Notes: generated by a model from the letters alone, not told the origin. A stretch of DNA of 64,000 nt from Lichenihabitans psoromatis (GCF_004323635.1 NZ_CP036515.1:1661501-1725500); one strand, 5' to 3'; numbered from the stretch's first letter, positions 50,685 through 60,455 are shown. Translations and numbers: made by a program.

Positions 50685-52757
50685 GTGAGTTCAGCCGATA
50701 TTGCGGTGCGCGACCCCGGTTTTCCGATCCCAGCCGGCGTGAGCTCGTCGCTCGTCCGCCCGCCTGACGCAAGCCGAGCCATGACCCCGATCGCGCCCCT
50801 GTTTTCGGCCGATCTCGCGTCGGGTGAGGACGAACTCGGGCGCGGTGAGCAAGCCGTCTTCATGGCCGAACTTCTGGCGCATCAGCAGGTGGAGACGCCC
50901 TTTTGTGTCGGGGTGTTCGGATCGGCCGGCGCCGGCAAGAGCTTTTTCCTGAACCAAACGATCGCGGCCGTAAAACAGGCGAGCGATGGGGCGGCTCGCG
51001 TCCGCGCCGCAAGCCCGTTCCTGCCCGACATTCTCACGGTGCAGGTTGAGGCCTCGTACTCGACCGACGCGGGTGCCACGCTGATGGTGGCTGTCGCCGA
51101 GGCACTCGCGATCTCCTATCCGGCGTCGATGTCCGAGACCCTGCATGCGGGAGGCGATCCGGTGAAGGCCGCCCGCGATGCAAGCGATTCGCTCAACGAT
51201 GCGCGCCGGCGGCTCGATGAGGAGCGACAAACACTGGATGGCCTGGTGGCCCGGCAAGCGCGCCTCGTCGAGACGGTTTTGTTCGAAGCCGCCGGATCCC
51301 GGGTCGACGCCTATGCGAGAGGCAACCGATCCCGCATCGAAGCTGCACTTCGCTCCTTCGGGTTCACCGGTGCGGATCCTGTCTTGACCTATAAGGATCT
51401 CGTTCGGGAGGCGAGCGAGGCCAGCGCCCCCCTGTCGCGGTTCGCGCTGGGTCTACGCGCCCTCTGGGCCTATCCGGGCCAGACACGACTGATCGTCTAC
51501 GCGATCCTGTTCGGCCTCTTGGCCTGGGGCGCAACGGCCCTGCAGACCGATCAACAGGCATGGTTGACGTGGATCGCAGATTTTGGCGATCGCGCTGTGC
51601 CGACGGCGGACTGGTTGCGCGGGCATGTTCACTGGCTCGGGCCAATTCACACCGTTGCCTTGACGTTGGCGATCCTCGCGCTTGTCTGGAATGTGCTTCG
51701 CGCCGCGCGATTCCTGCAGCCGATCTTCAAGGGCGTGTCGCTGTTGCGATACGACCTCGAGGCGCGCCATCGCGACCTCAAGGGCCAACTCGCCCACCAA
51801 ACCCGCCGGGTGGACGGGTTGGCGAGCGATGCCGAAGCCGCCTCCGTCCGTGCGGCCGCGTCTGAGCGACGCGCCAGCCAGCACATCTCCTCCGGCCTCC
51901 ACGACGCATCGGCCTCCGCCCTGCTTCCGGCCGATGCCGCCCCTCGCGATTCGGCAGCGACTTTCTTTAGAAGCCTTGGCGCTCTGATGGCGCGCGGAAC
52001 GGTCGGCGCCGCGGCCGGGATGAACGAGGAACTTGCTCCCGGAATTGCTCATCGGGACACAGGCGTGCCGCGCCGGATCGTCGTCGCGATCGACGGACTC
52101 GATCGTCTTGCGGCCGATGCAGCCGCAAGCTTCGTCACAACGGCGCGGCGCCTCCTCGGCCCTGGCTTCGTCATCATTCTGGCGGCAGATCGAGGTGTGC
52201 TGGCCAGCGGCTTCTCGGAGACGGATCCGGCCCGGTCGACAGCCGATCTTGGCCGAAGCGTCAATCTCTCCTACCACCTCGGCTTGCCTGATCGGGCGGA
52301 TCTGCGGGCGACTTATGCGCGTCGTCTGATCGAGGGTGGATCGGCGGCGACGCCGAGCGTCGGCGATGCGATCGATCCGCGTCAGTCGGCTCTCGATGCC
52401 GCGTGGCGGCCGAAGGAAGCCGAGACTGTCGCTGCCCTTGCGTCGTTTGCCGGTGAAAATCCGCGTGCGATCAAGCAATTCGTCAACGTGTACCGGATTG
52501 CGCGTGCGGATCCGCAACTGCGTGATGCGCCGACGCCCGTCTTCACGGCTTTGGCACTGGCTCTCGCCCTCGACTCCTACGGCTTTCCGGAGGATCTGGC
52601 GGCTTTGGAGAGCGCGAGCCATGGCGAGATGCCCCGCGACTCCGCCGTGCTGCGGCAGGCTCTTGCGGCAGCGCGCGCCGCGTCCGGCGAGCCCGTCGAA
52701 CTCGGCCAAGCTCAGCGTGGTCTCGAGGTTGCGCGGCACTACACGTCGCGGACCTGA
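50685..52757 (+). CDS. KAP-family P-loop NTPase, membrane-associated
   Basis: A 690-residue protein. Walker A is FGSAGAGKSFFLNQTIAAV near residue 80 and Walker B IVVAIDGLDRLAADAAASFV near 465, with a C-terminal helical sensor region (AGENPRAIKQFVNVYRIARA). Two hydrophobic helices (IVYAILFGLLAWGATAL and THVVALTLAI-like ILALVWN segments) at residues 270-350 would hold it in the inner membrane, and a coiled coil (residues 165-200, 365-415) flanks them. KAP NTPases are found in phage-exclusion, signalling and unknown systems. The start is a GTG at 50685 preceded by AAGGAG at six bases, since the longer frame from 50394 reads through the ettA promoter. It stands alone, divergent from ettA. Confidence 0.75.
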   Translation: MSSADIAVRDPGFPIPAGVSSSLVRPPDASRAMTPIAPLFSADLASGEDELGRGEQAVFMAELLAHQQVETPFCVGVFGSAGAGKSFFLNQTIAAVKQASDGAARVRAASPFLPDILTVQVEASYSTDAGATLMVAVAEALAISYPASMSETLHAGGDPVKAARDASDSLNDARRRLDEERQTLDGLVARQARLVETVLFEAAGSRVDAYARGNRSRIEAALRSFGFTGADPVLTYKDLVREASEASAPLSRFALGLRALWAYPGQTRLIVYAILFGLLAWGATALQTDQQAWLTWIADFGDRAVPTADWLRGHVHWLGPIHTVALTLAILALVWNVLRAARFLQPIFKGVSLLRYDLEARHRDLKGQLAHQTRRVDGLASDAEAASVRAAASERRASQHISSGLHDASASALLPADAAPRDSAATFFRSLGALMARGTVGAAAGMNEELAPGIAHRDTGVPRRIVVAIDGLDRLAADAAASFVTTARRLLGPGFVIILAADRGVLASGFSETDPARSTADLGRSVNLSYHLGLPDRADLRATYARRLIEGGSAATPSVGDAIDPRQSALDAAWRPKEAETVAALASFAGENPRAIKQFVNVYRIARADPQLRDAPTPVFTALALALALDSYGFPEDLAALESASHGEMPRDSAVLRQALAAARAASGEPVELGQAQRGLEVARHYTSRT

Positions 52758-52770
52758 CGCCGCCCAAAAA

Positions 52771-52796
52771 GAAACCGGCCCGCGAGGGCCGGTTTC
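52771..52796. terminator. Terminator between KAP NTPase and sugar transporter genes
   Basis: Perfect 10-base arms GAAACCGGCC (52771-52780) and GGCCGGTTTC (52787-52796) with a 6-base loop. On the plus strand no long T-run follows, while on the minus strand TTTTT follows after GAAACCGGCC..., so it can serve the sugar-binding protein transcript and possibly both. Confidence 0.7.
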
Positions 52797-52822
52797 CATG
52801 ATGCAACTACATCTTTGGCAGA

Positions 52823-53764
52823 TCAGTCGGCGCGAACGGCCTGCCAACCCTTATAGTCCTTGACGTTATCGCGCGTCACGAGCGTCGGCGGGATCAAGGT
52901 CACGAGCTCGGCCGGCTTCTTGCCGCTCAGGATGTCGACGCCGACCTGCACGGCCTTGCGGGCCATCAGATAGGGATCCTGGCTCGCAGAGGCCTGGATC
53001 ATGGGTGAGTTGGCGTCCTTCAGCGCGGCTTCGATATCCGGCGCGCCATCGACCGACGTGATGATGATGTTCGAACGGTTCTGCTGCTTGGCCGCAAGAT
53101 TGCTGCCAATCGCCTGGGGGTCGTTGATGGCGAAGATGGCATCGACCTTCTGGAAACGGGTCAGCAGGCTCTGCATGACGGAGAGGCCGCCATCGCGCGA
53201 GCCCTTGGCATCCTGGTCGCTCGACAGGATCTTGAGACCGGATGCTGCACCGAATGCCTTTTTGCAGCCGACCACGCGGTCGATCACGGATGACACCTGA
53301 GGGCCATTCTCGATGATGACGTCGCCCTTAGCGTTCAGCTTGTCGACGATATACTGGCACGCGATCTGACCGGCCTGGATGTTGTCGGTCGTCACGGCGG
53401 CATCGGCGCCGTCCGCATAGGTGTCGACCGCCACCACGATGATGCCAGCCTTCTGGGCCTTTGCGATAGCGGGTTTGAGGGCCTTCGGGTCACCCGGGTT
53501 GAGCAAAATGAGATCGACGCCAGAAGCGATGAAATTATCGATCTGCGTGACCTGCTTGCCGAGATCGTAATCGTAACCGACCGTCTGAACCTTCACGTTC
53601 GGGTTGGTCTTCTTGGCCTCTGCCTCGGCGCCCTTCGACAGAGCGATGAAGAACGGATTGCCGAGCGATCCGAGCGATATGCCGATCGACTTCAAGTCCT
53701 TGGCTGATGCTGCGCCGGACGCGATCATCAAAGCCGCGCTGGCGAGTAGAATCTTCTTGAGCAT
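52823..53764 (-). CDS. Periplasmic sugar-binding protein of a CUT2 ABC transporter
   Basis: A 313-residue periplasmic protein with a Sec signal peptide (LLASAALMIASGAASA) and the type I periplasmic-binding fold (GISLGSLGNPFFIALSKGAE, GYDYDLGKQVTQIDNFIASG, AIFAINDPQAIGSNLAAKQQ). It captures a sugar, probably a pentose, hexose or polyol, and presents it to the permease. Unusually it is the last gene of its operon, after ATPase and permease. A pair of hairpins upstream of its start could protect its mRNA and give it a higher dose. Confidence 0.9.
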   Translation of the reverse strand: MLKKILLASAALMIASGAASAKDLKSIGISLGSLGNPFFIALSKGAEAEAKKTNPNVKVQTVGYDYDLGKQVTQIDNFIASGVDLILLNPGDPKALKPAIAKAQKAGIIVVAVDTYADGADAAVTTDNIQAGQIACQYIVDKLNAKGDVIIENGPQVSSVIDRVVGCKKAFGAASGLKILSSDQDAKGSRDGGLSVMQSLLTRFQKVDAIFAINDPQAIGSNLAAKQQNRSNIIITSVDGAPDIEAALKDANSPMIQASASQDPYLMARKAVQVGVDILSGKKPAELVTLIPPTLVTRDNVKDYKGWQAVRAD

Positions 53765-53787
53765 TGTAAACTCCCTGTGAGACGGAA

Positions 53788-53838
53788 AAGCCGGTCCCGT
53801 GTTGGCCCGAAGCCGGCTTGACCGGGCGTTAGGCCCGG
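53788..53838 (-). repeat. Two tandem hairpins in the permease to binding-protein gap
   Basis: Arms AAGCCGG/CCGGCTT (53788-53794 with 53813-53819) and CCGGGC/GCCCGG (53822-53827 with 53833-53838). They lie between the permease stop and the binding-protein start, on the minus-strand transcript. There is no T-run, so I read them as mRNA-stabilising or processing elements, not as a terminator. Confidence 0.5.
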
Positions 53839-53851
53839 ATGACGTGAAGGG

Positions 53852-54910
53852 TCAGGTGCGGGCATTCCCCTGCATCCGATAGCGGTCGAGCGCGACGGCT
53901 CCGATGATCACCAAACCCTTGATAATAAACTGCCAGACGTCCGAGACGCCCGTGAGGATCAGCCCGTTGGCCAGGACCGCGATGATGAGCGCCCCGATCA
54001 ACGTGCCGATGATCGAGCCGACACCGCCGACGAAGCTGGTGCCGCCCAGGATGACGGCTGCGATCGCATCGAGTTCGTAGCTGGTGCCCAGCTGCAATCC
54101 GTTGGCGGCATAAAGCCGAGACGCCTGCATCACGCCGCCGAGACCGGCTAAAAAGCCCGAGACGCCATAGACGAAGAGCAGAACCGCCCAGACCTTGATC
54201 CCCGCGAGGCGCGCCGCATCCGCATTGCCGCCGACCGCGTAAATGTGCACGCCCAGCACGGTGCGTCGCAGGATGAACCAGGAGATGGCGATCACCACGA
54301 TGGCGATCACGACCAGCCAGGACACGTTATAGCTGGTGCCCGGTACCACGAAGCCGCCGTTGCCGATCGCTGCGAAAGGCAGGTCGGAGTTGAACACGGT
54401 GGTGTCGTCTCCGAGCAGTCGCGCGACACCGCGAACGGCCGTCAACGATCCGAGCGTGACGATGAAGGGCGGCAGCCGCATCGCCGAGATCAACGTGCCG
54501 TTAATGAGCCCGAAGACGAGGCCGGTGAGGACGCCGGCGAGAATGCCGAGCATACCCCAATCCGGGATCTTCGAGATGATGAGGGCCGCCATGGCTCCCA
54601 CGGCCAGGATCGAGCCAACCGACAGATCGATGCCGCCTGTGAGGATCACGAAGGTCATGCCGGCCGCCAAAACCGTATTGACGGCGGCTTGTTGTGCGAC
54701 CGTCGACAGGTTGAGGGCCGTTCCGAAACGGCCGCTTTGGAAAGCTTGCGACAGGTTGCCGGTTTCGGACCATCCACTGAGGAACTGGAACATGACGCAG
54801 ATCAGGATCAGAATCGGCAGCATGCCGACCGATCGCCAGAAGGCTTGCATGCGCTGACCCTTGACGGGCGGTCGCGCAGGTGAAGGATCGATCGTTTTCA
54901 CCGAAGTCAT
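53852..54910 (-). CDS. CUT2 sugar ABC transporter permease (RbsC-like)
   Basis: A 352-residue inner-membrane protein with about eight to ten helices and the family signature VILTGGIDLSVGSILAVGAM, plus the EAA-like LDAIAAVILGGTSFVGGVGS. It forms the homodimeric channel of the transporter. The N-terminus is a 25-residue cytoplasmic tail. The gene is preceded by the ATPase gene and followed by the binding-protein gene. Confidence 0.92.
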   Translation of the reverse strand: MTSVKTIDPSPARPPVKGQRMQAFWRSVGMLPILILICVMFQFLSGWSETGNLSQAFQSGRFGTALNLSTVAQQAAVNTVLAAGMTFVILTGGIDLSVGSILAVGAMAALIISKIPDWGMLGILAGVLTGLVFGLINGTLISAMRLPPFIVTLGSLTAVRGVARLLGDDTTVFNSDLPFAAIGNGGFVVPGTSYNVSWLVVIAIVVIAISWFILRRTVLGVHIYAVGGNADAARLAGIKVWAVLLFVYGVSGFLAGLGGVMQASRLYAANGLQLGTSYELDAIAAVILGGTSFVGGVGSIIGTLIGALIIAVLANGLILTGVSDVWQFIIKGLVIIGAVALDRYRMQGNART

Positions 54911-55003
54911 GACGTGGCCCTTGTCAGGATCGTGAGAGAGAAGACCACCAGCCTGACCACGGTCGCTCGGTGGTGGGGGTGATGGTGGTCCGGCAAAGCC
55001 AGA

Positions 55004-56578
55004 TCAGTGAGCGGAGGCCGCAAGTGCGGGCTGTGGCGCCAACGGCGACTGAGCCGCGGTCGCGAGCGCGATGATGTTTTCCTGATCGATGCGGTCGCCC
55101 TCGAGCTGCCCTTCGAGATGGCCTTCCCGCATGACGAGAACGCGATCGGCGATACCGACCACTTCCGGCAGTTCGGACGAGATCACCAGCACGCCCGCGC
55201 CCGCCTTCGCGAGATCGTCGATAATCCGGTAGATTTCGGATTTCGCACCGACATCGACGCCGCGGGTCGGCTCATCGAGGATCAGCACGACTGGTTTGGT
55301 TTCGAGCAACCGCGACAGCAGCACCTTCTGCTGATTGCCGCCCGAAAGCGACCCGACATTCACGTCTGCCGATGCGACCCGGATCGTCATGGCAGCAATG
55401 GCGGCCTTGGCGCGCTCCGCTCCGTGTTTCAGGTCCAACACCCCGGCTTTGGCGTCCTTGCCGCAGATCATCAGATTGATGTTGTCACGAACCGACATGT
55501 CGAGAAGCACGCCCTCGGCCTTCCGGTCCTCGGTGAGGTAAACCAGCCCCGCATCGATCGCGTCTTGCGGCGATCGGATCGTGACCGGCTTGCCCGCCAG
55601 CTTGATCTCGCCGGTCGTATGCGGATCTGCCCCAAACAAGATGCGCGCGAGTTCCGTGCGGCCGGCCCCCACGAGGCCCGCCAAGCCAAGCACCTCCCCG
55701 GCATGCAGCGAAAAGCTGACGTCATGCACGCGCCGGCCGTCGCCGATATGGCTGACCTCGAGGATGGGCTCGGCGGTCGCCTGAAAGCGGTGATCCTTCT
55801 TATAAAAGGAGGAAATATCGCGACCGACCATCATCTTGACGACCACCTCAGGGGTCATCTCGGCGCGATCGATGGTTCCGACATAGGTCCCGTCCCGCAG
55901 GATGGTGACGCGATCCGAGAGTTCATACACTTCGGCCATGCGATGCGAAATGTAGATGATCGCCATGCCGTCCTGTCGCAACTGGCGGACGGTCGCGAAG
56001 AGACGATCCGTTTCGCGCGACGACAGAGCCGTCGTCGGCTCGTCCATGACTAGAATGCGAGAATTTGCGTGGACGGCTCTGGCGATCTCGACGAGTTGCC
56101 GCTCGGCGATCGACAGCAGCGAAACCAAGGTCTGCGGTTCGAAGGTCGCCCCGAGGCGTTTTAGAACCCCGGAGGACTCCCGCATCATCTTGGCCCGATC
56201 GATCAAGCCTCCGCGACGTGGTTCTCGTCCGAGATAGATATTTTCCGCGACCGACAGGTTCGGAGAGAGCGCCAATTCCTGGTAGATGATCGAGATGCCC
56301 GCATCGCGGGCCTGCAACGGTCCATTGATCGTCACAGGTTTACCGTTGATCCGAATTTCGCTGCCGGCGTCGGCCTGGTAGGCGCCCGATAAGATCTTCA
56401 TCAACGTCGATTTGCCGGCGCCATTCTCCCCCATCAAAGCCAGGATTTCGCCTTGATGCAGGGTAAGCTCGACGTTCGAAAGCGCTTTGACGCCGGGGAA
56501 CGTCTTCGAAATGTGACGCATTTCCAAGATGGGAGCGGATGTATTCGACGGAAGCGCTGCGTGATGCGCAATATCCAT
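55004..56578 (-). CDS. CUT2 sugar ABC transporter ATPase (RbsA-like)
   Basis: A 524-residue protein with two fused ABC domains. The first is canonical: [53 protein letters not shown]. The second shows the degenerate Walker A of this family ([20 protein letters not shown]) with [16 protein letters not shown] and [19 protein letters not shown]. The frame opens at 56692, but the ATG at 56578 follows GGGGGAGG and is chosen. It is the first gene of a minus-strand operon with a permease and a binding protein. Confidence 0.92.
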   Translation of the reverse strand: MDIAHHAALPSNTSAPILEMRHISKTFPGVKALSNVELTLHQGEILALMGENGAGKSTLMKILSGAYQADAGSEIRINGKPVTINGPLQARDAGISIIYQELALSPNLSVAENIYLGREPRRGGLIDRAKMMRESSGVLKRLGATFEPQTLVSLLSIAERQLVEIARAVHANSRILVMDEPTTALSSRETDRLFATVRQLRQDGMAIIYISHRMAEVYELSDRVTILRDGTYVGTIDRAEMTPEVVVKMMVGRDISSFYKKDHRFQATAEPILEVSHIGDGRRVHDVSFSLHAGEVLGLAGLVGAGRTELARILFGADPHTTGEIKLAGKPVTIRSPQDAIDAGLVYLTEDRKAEGVLLDMSVRDNINLMICGKDAKAGVLDLKHGAERAKAAIAAMTIRVASADVNVGSLSGGNQQKVLLSRLLETKPVVLILDEPTRGVDVGAKSEIYRIIDDLAKAGAGVLVISSELPEVVGIADRVLVMREGHLEGQLEGDRIDQENIIALATAAQSPLAPQPALAASAH

Positions 56579-56746
56579 AACGGCCTCCCCCAATTTGCTC
56601 ATTCCCGAGGCACGACTGCTCACCGGACGCGCGACTGCCTTGGGTGCATCAGAGCCACGCACCGGGCGATTGTCAATGAGTGGAGGCCGCATTCTGGCCG
56701 CATAGCTGAGCAGGCGGCCAGATTAGTCATATGATTGTGAACGATC

Positions 56747-57625
56747 TTAACGGGGACGACGGACTTCCGCCGAATAGGCTTCAAGCAGGGTGCGTGAGAC
56801 GTCCCCAGGCGTGAATCGATAGGGGCCGATCTCGGACACGGGTGTCACCTCGGCGCCCGTGCCGCAGATGAAACATTCGTCGAAGTCGGGCAATTCCTCG
56901 GGCATGATGCGCCGCTCCGACACCGCAATGCCGTGCTGCTCCGCCAATTCGATCACGGTCTGGCGCGTGATGCCGTTGAGGAAGCAGTCGGCGATCGGTG
57001 TGTGCAATGCGCCGTCTTTTGCAAAGAACACGTTGGCGCCGGTGCATTCGGCCACGCGCCCCTGCCAATCCAACATGAGCGCGTCGGCATAGCCCTTCCG
57101 CTCCGCTCGGTGCTTCGAAATCGTGCAGATCATGTAAAGACCCGCGGCCTTCGAATGAGCCGGAACGGTCATCGGATCGGGACGACGATAATCTGCCATG
57201 TCGAGCCGGATGCCCTGCATCTTTTGCTCGACATCGAACATGCTCGGCCATTCCCACGTGGCGATCGCGACATGGATGGTCGCATTCTGGGCCGCCACGG
57301 CCATCATCTCGCTTCCGCGCCAAGCGACGGGGCGGACATAGACATCGGCGACGCCGTTCCGACGGATCACCTCGGCCTTCGCGGATTCGATCTCATCGAC
57401 CGAAAACGGAATGTCGAAGCCGAGCAAATCCGCGGACTGCCTAAACCGCTCGCTGTGCTGGCGGCTTTTGAAGATCACCCCATTATAAGCGCGTTCGCCT
57501 TCGAACACCGCACCGCCATAGTGCAATCCGTGGCTCAGCACGTGCAGCTTGGCATCGGCCCAGGGTACAATCTTCCCGTCCATCCAGATGACCCCATCGC
57601 GTTGGTCGAAAGGAAGGACGGACAT
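56747..57625 (-). CDS. ilvE: Branched-chain amino acid aminotransferase
   Basis: A 292-residue PLP fold-type IV transaminase, the last step of Val/Leu/Ile synthesis and the first of their degradation, using glutamate/2-oxoglutarate. The PLP Lys lies in VPAHSKAAGLYMICTISKHR near residue 158, and the family signature is ECTGANVFFAKDGALHTPIA followed by D-C-F-L-N-G-I-T-R. The substrate-side loops FEGERAY and GTGAEVTPV are present. The frame opens at 57703, but ATG 57625 follows GGGAG and begins with the usual FDQRDGVIWMDGKIVPW. It is divergent from the MarR/response-regulator genes. Confidence 0.92.
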   Translation of the reverse strand: MSVLPFDQRDGVIWMDGKIVPWADAKLHVLSHGLHYGGAVFEGERAYNGVIFKSRQHSERFRQSADLLGFDIPFSVDEIESAKAEVIRRNGVADVYVRPVAWRGSEMMAVAAQNATIHVAIATWEWPSMFDVEQKMQGIRLDMADYRRPDPMTVPAHSKAAGLYMICTISKHRAERKGYADALMLDWQGRVAECTGANVFFAKDGALHTPIADCFLNGITRQTVIELAEQHGIAVSERRIMPEELPDFDECFICGTGAEVTPVSEIGPYRFTPGDVSRTLLEAYSAEVRRPR

Positions 57626-57737
57626 CAAATTGCTCCCATGATGGCTTTGAGATCGCGGCCGGGCTAATATCGCCGGGCGCGTGTCGTGAGAATGACGCTT
57701 CACGACAGCCTCGGTATTGCTGAGGCCTTGCCATGGA

Positions 57738-57747
57738 CTATCGATAG
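57738..57747. promoter_or_regulatory. Palindrome in the ilvE/MarR divergent gap
   Basis: CTATCGATAG is a perfect 10-base palindrome in the 169 bases between ilvE and the MarR gene. It is next to a TTGACT-like box on the minus strand. It may be an operator, but no second copy is seen in this gap. Confidence 0.25.
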
Positions 57748-57794
57748 CCTGATACTAAGTCAATACTGCTGACATAAACGGAGCCGACCTGCCG

Positions 57795-58340
57795 ATGGAT
57801 TCAGCGACCGCCCTGGTCTCAAGTGAGCCTCTGGATCCGACCCTTGGCGCTCGGGCTCCGTCGCCCATGTTCGACCTGATCGAGCTGTTGTTCTTCGCCT
57901 ATCGCGATTTCGTCGGTGATGCCGACCGGCTACTCGAGACTTACGGGTTCGGCCGCGCGCATCACCGTGTGTTGCATTTCGTCTACCGGCAGCCGGGCCT
58001 GACGGTCGCCGAGCTCCTCGACATCCTGAAGATCACGAAGCAGAGCCTCAACCGCGTGATGAAGGATTTGCTGGACGTCGGTTTCATCGAGGTCCGGTCA
58101 GGCGCCAGCGATCGGCGCCACCGACTGCTTTTCGCGTCGGTTGCGGGTGGCCAACTCGCGCTCGAGCTCGCCTGTCTTCAGTCCGAACGCTTCCGGTCGA
58201 CGCTGAAAACGTTAGCGCCGTCCTCTCACGAGGCCGCGACCGATTTTCTGCTTGGCGTGGTTGATCCGACGGAGCGAAGCAAGGTTACGCGGCTGGTCTG
58301 GGGTGCGCCAGCGGCGCAGCGGGCGAGGGCTGCAGAGTGA
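57795..58340 (+). CDS. MarR-family regulator (PetP-like)
   Basis: A 181-residue winged-helix protein. The DNA-binding part is HRVLHFVYRQPGLTVAELLD then ILKITKQSLNRVMKDLLDVG with wing EVRSGASDRRHRLLFASVAG. It precedes and overlaps an OmpR-type response regulator (TGATG), the same order as petP-petR in Rhodobacter, where both are co-expressed, so I think it is a PetP homologue. It is divergent from ilvE. Confidence 0.8.
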   Translation: MDSATALVSSEPLDPTLGARAPSPMFDLIELLFFAYRDFVGDADRLLETYGFGRAHHRVLHFVYRQPGLTVAELLDILKITKQSLNRVMKDLLDVGFIEVRSGASDRRHRLLFASVAGGQLALELACLQSERFRSTLKTLAPSSHEAATDFLLGVVDPTERSKVTRLVWGAPAAQRARAAE

Positions 58341-59074
58341 TGGACGCCACCGTGCCGGCCGATGTGCTGGGCGCTTCTCCCGCCGATGATGCCGCACATC
58401 TCCTCGTGGTCGACGACGATCGCCGAATCCGGGAGCTACTGTCGCGTTTCCTTCGAAAGGAGGGCTATCGCGTCACGCTCGCGCAGGATGCGGCGGAGGC
58501 CGCCATGCATCTGAAGAATCTCGCCTTCGACCTCATCGTGCTCGATGCCATGATGCCGGGGCAGAACGGTTTCGATTTTGCGGTCCAGACCCGACGGGAT
58601 TCGCAGGTCCCGATCCTGATGCTGACGGCTCGCGCCGAGGCGGAAGATCGGGTGCGCGGCCTCGAGGCAGGCGCCGACGATTACCTGACCAAGCCGTTCG
58701 ATCATCGGGAGTTGCTGCTTCGGGTCGCCTCGATCCTGCGCCGCGCCGCGCCGCGCGTTGTCGAAGATCGCGAGCGGGACCGCCATATCCGCTTCGGCCC
58801 GTATAGTTTTGCGATCGATCGGGGAGAATTACGCCAGGGCGAGGAGGTGATCCGCCTGACCGACCGGGAGCGTGAAATGCTTCAGATGCTGGCCGGCAGT
58901 GCCGGCGGCACAGTCTCGCGGGAAGATCTCGCCGGATCCGGGGTCGGTGCGAACGAGCGGACCATCGACGTCCAGGTGAACCGGCTCCGGCGGAAGATCG
59001 AAGTCGACCCGGCGAATCCGGCCCATCTCCAAACCGTGCGAGGAATCGGCTATCGGCTTTTCCTCAACCCATAA
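58340..59074 (+). CDS. OmpR-family response regulator (PetR-like)
   Basis: A 244-residue two-component regulator. Receiver domain: acidic pocket LLVVDDDRRIRELLSRFLRK, phospho-Asp in LIVLDAMMPGQNGFDF near residue 68, Thr in MLTARAEAEDRV and Lys in YLTKPFDHRELLLRV. The C-terminal winged helix carries IRLTDREREMLQMLAGSAGG and NERTIDVQVNRLRRKIEVDP. The ATG at 58340 overlaps the MarR stop. A histidine kinase follows 79 bases later. Confidence 0.92.
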   Translation: MDATVPADVLGASPADDAAHLLVVDDDRRIRELLSRFLRKEGYRVTLAQDAAEAAMHLKNLAFDLIVLDAMMPGQNGFDFAVQTRRDSQVPILMLTARAEAEDRVRGLEAGADDYLTKPFDHRELLLRVASILRRAAPRVVEDRERDRHIRFGPYSFAIDRGELRQGEEVIRLTDREREMLQMLAGSAGGTVSREDLAGSGVGANERTIDVQVNRLRRKIEVDPANPAHLQTVRGIGYRLFLNP

Positions 59075-59153
59075 CGCGCGGCGGCGCGGCTTCATCAAGT
59101 TCCCGCCCTCGCTCCCGGCTCCGCGGACGTGGTGGCACAGGAGCGCGAGGCTG

Positions 59154-60455
59154 GTGGCCGACATCCTGCCGAAGCGGCTTTATTCGCGTTCGCTGCTGAT
59201 CGTCATCGTGCCGATGGTGATCTTGCAATGCGTGATCGCCTATTTCTTCATGGAGCGGCACTGGCAGTCGGTGACGTTCCGGTTATCGACCGCTCTGACG
59301 CAGGATATCGCGGCGCTGATCGATCTCTATCGAACCACTCCGCTCGATCATGGCACTGCAAATCTCGAGAGGATCGCCTTCGAGCGCCTCGCGCTCGATG
59401 TGGACTTTCTGCCGAAACAGTCGCTTCCGACCGCGCTGCCGAAGCCATTTTTCTCCTTGCTGGACCATTCGCTGTCGAACGAGATCCGCAAGCAGATTGG
59501 CCTGCCGTTCTGGATCGATACGGTCGGCCGATCCAGTATGGTGGAGATCCGCATCCAACTCGGCGATGCCGTGTTGAGGGTTTTGGCGCGCCGCAGTGCC
59601 GCCTATGCGTCGAATGCCCATATCTTCATCTTGTGGATGCTCGGAACGTCATCCGTGCTTCTGGCGGTCGCGATCGCATTTCTGCGTAATCAGATCAGGC
59701 CGATCGTCCGCCTGGCGCTAGCGGCCGAGAACCTCGGCAAGGGCCGCCTGATCGACTATCGGCCGAGCGGCGCACTCGAAGTGCGGCGCGCGGGTTACGC
59801 CTTCATCGAGATGCGCCGCCGCATCGAGCGAACGCTGGAGCAGCGGACCACGATGTTGAACGGGGTCAGCCACGACCTCCGCACTATTCTGACTCGATTT
59901 AAATTGTCCTTGGCGCTGATGGAAGAAGGGCCCGACAGCGAGGCCTTGCAAAAGGACATCGACGAGATGGGCCGCATGTTGGAAGCCTATTTGGCTTTCG
60001 CGCGGGGCGATGCAGGCGAAGTCTCGGCGGCGGTCGATATCGGCGCGCTCCTCGAGGAGTTGAAGTCCGAGGCGGAACGCCAAGGGCGACCCACCAAGAT
60101 CGAGGTCAATGGCGAAACCACGATGATCGTTCGGCCGCATGCCTTCAAGCGCTGCCTCGCCAATCTGGTCGGCAATGCCTTGCGCTACGGCACACAGATC
60201 CAGATCGAGGCCTTGCGTGATCAGCGCTTTCTGACCGTGCATGTCGACGATGATGGGCCGGGCATCGCGCCCGACAAGCGCGAGGAGGTGTTCCGGCCGT
60301 TCCACCGGCTCGACGAAGCCCGTAACCAGGATCACGGCGGCACCGGTCTTGGTCTCGCCATCGCGCGCGATATCGCGCGCTCCCACGGCGGCGAGGTGTT
60401 GCTCGGCGAAAGCCCGCTGGGCGGGCTGCGCGCTACGGTGCGTGTGCCGGTCTGA
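59154..60455 (+). CDS. EnvZ-type sensor histidine kinase
   Basis: A 433-residue membrane kinase. Two membrane helices (LLIVIVPMVILQCVIAYFFM, and IFILWMLGTSSVLLAVAIAF near 165) flank a 125-residue periplasmic sensor. A HAMP region, the H box LNGVSHDLRTILTRFKLSLA near residue 238, N box CLANLVGNALRYGTQ, and G boxes VHVDDDGPGIAP and HGGTGLGLAIARDIA follow. It phosphorylates the upstream response regulator. The signal is unknown. The start is a GTG at 59154 with GGCTG before it. It is slightly separated from the regulator, as in many two-component operons. Confidence 0.9.
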   Translation: MADILPKRLYSRSLLIVIVPMVILQCVIAYFFMERHWQSVTFRLSTALTQDIAALIDLYRTTPLDHGTANLERIAFERLALDVDFLPKQSLPTALPKPFFSLLDHSLSNEIRKQIGLPFWIDTVGRSSMVEIRIQLGDAVLRVLARRSAAYASNAHIFILWMLGTSSVLLAVAIAFLRNQIRPIVRLALAAENLGKGRLIDYRPSGALEVRRAGYAFIEMRRRIERTLEQRTTMLNGVSHDLRTILTRFKLSLALMEEGPDSEALQKDIDEMGRMLEAYLAFARGDAGEVSAAVDIGALLEELKSEAERQGRPTKIEVNGETTMIVRPHAFKRCLANLVGNALRYGTQIQIEALRDQRFLTVHVDDDGPGIAPDKREEVFRPFHRLDEARNQDHGGTGLGLAIARDIARSHGGEVLLGESPLGGLRATVRVPV

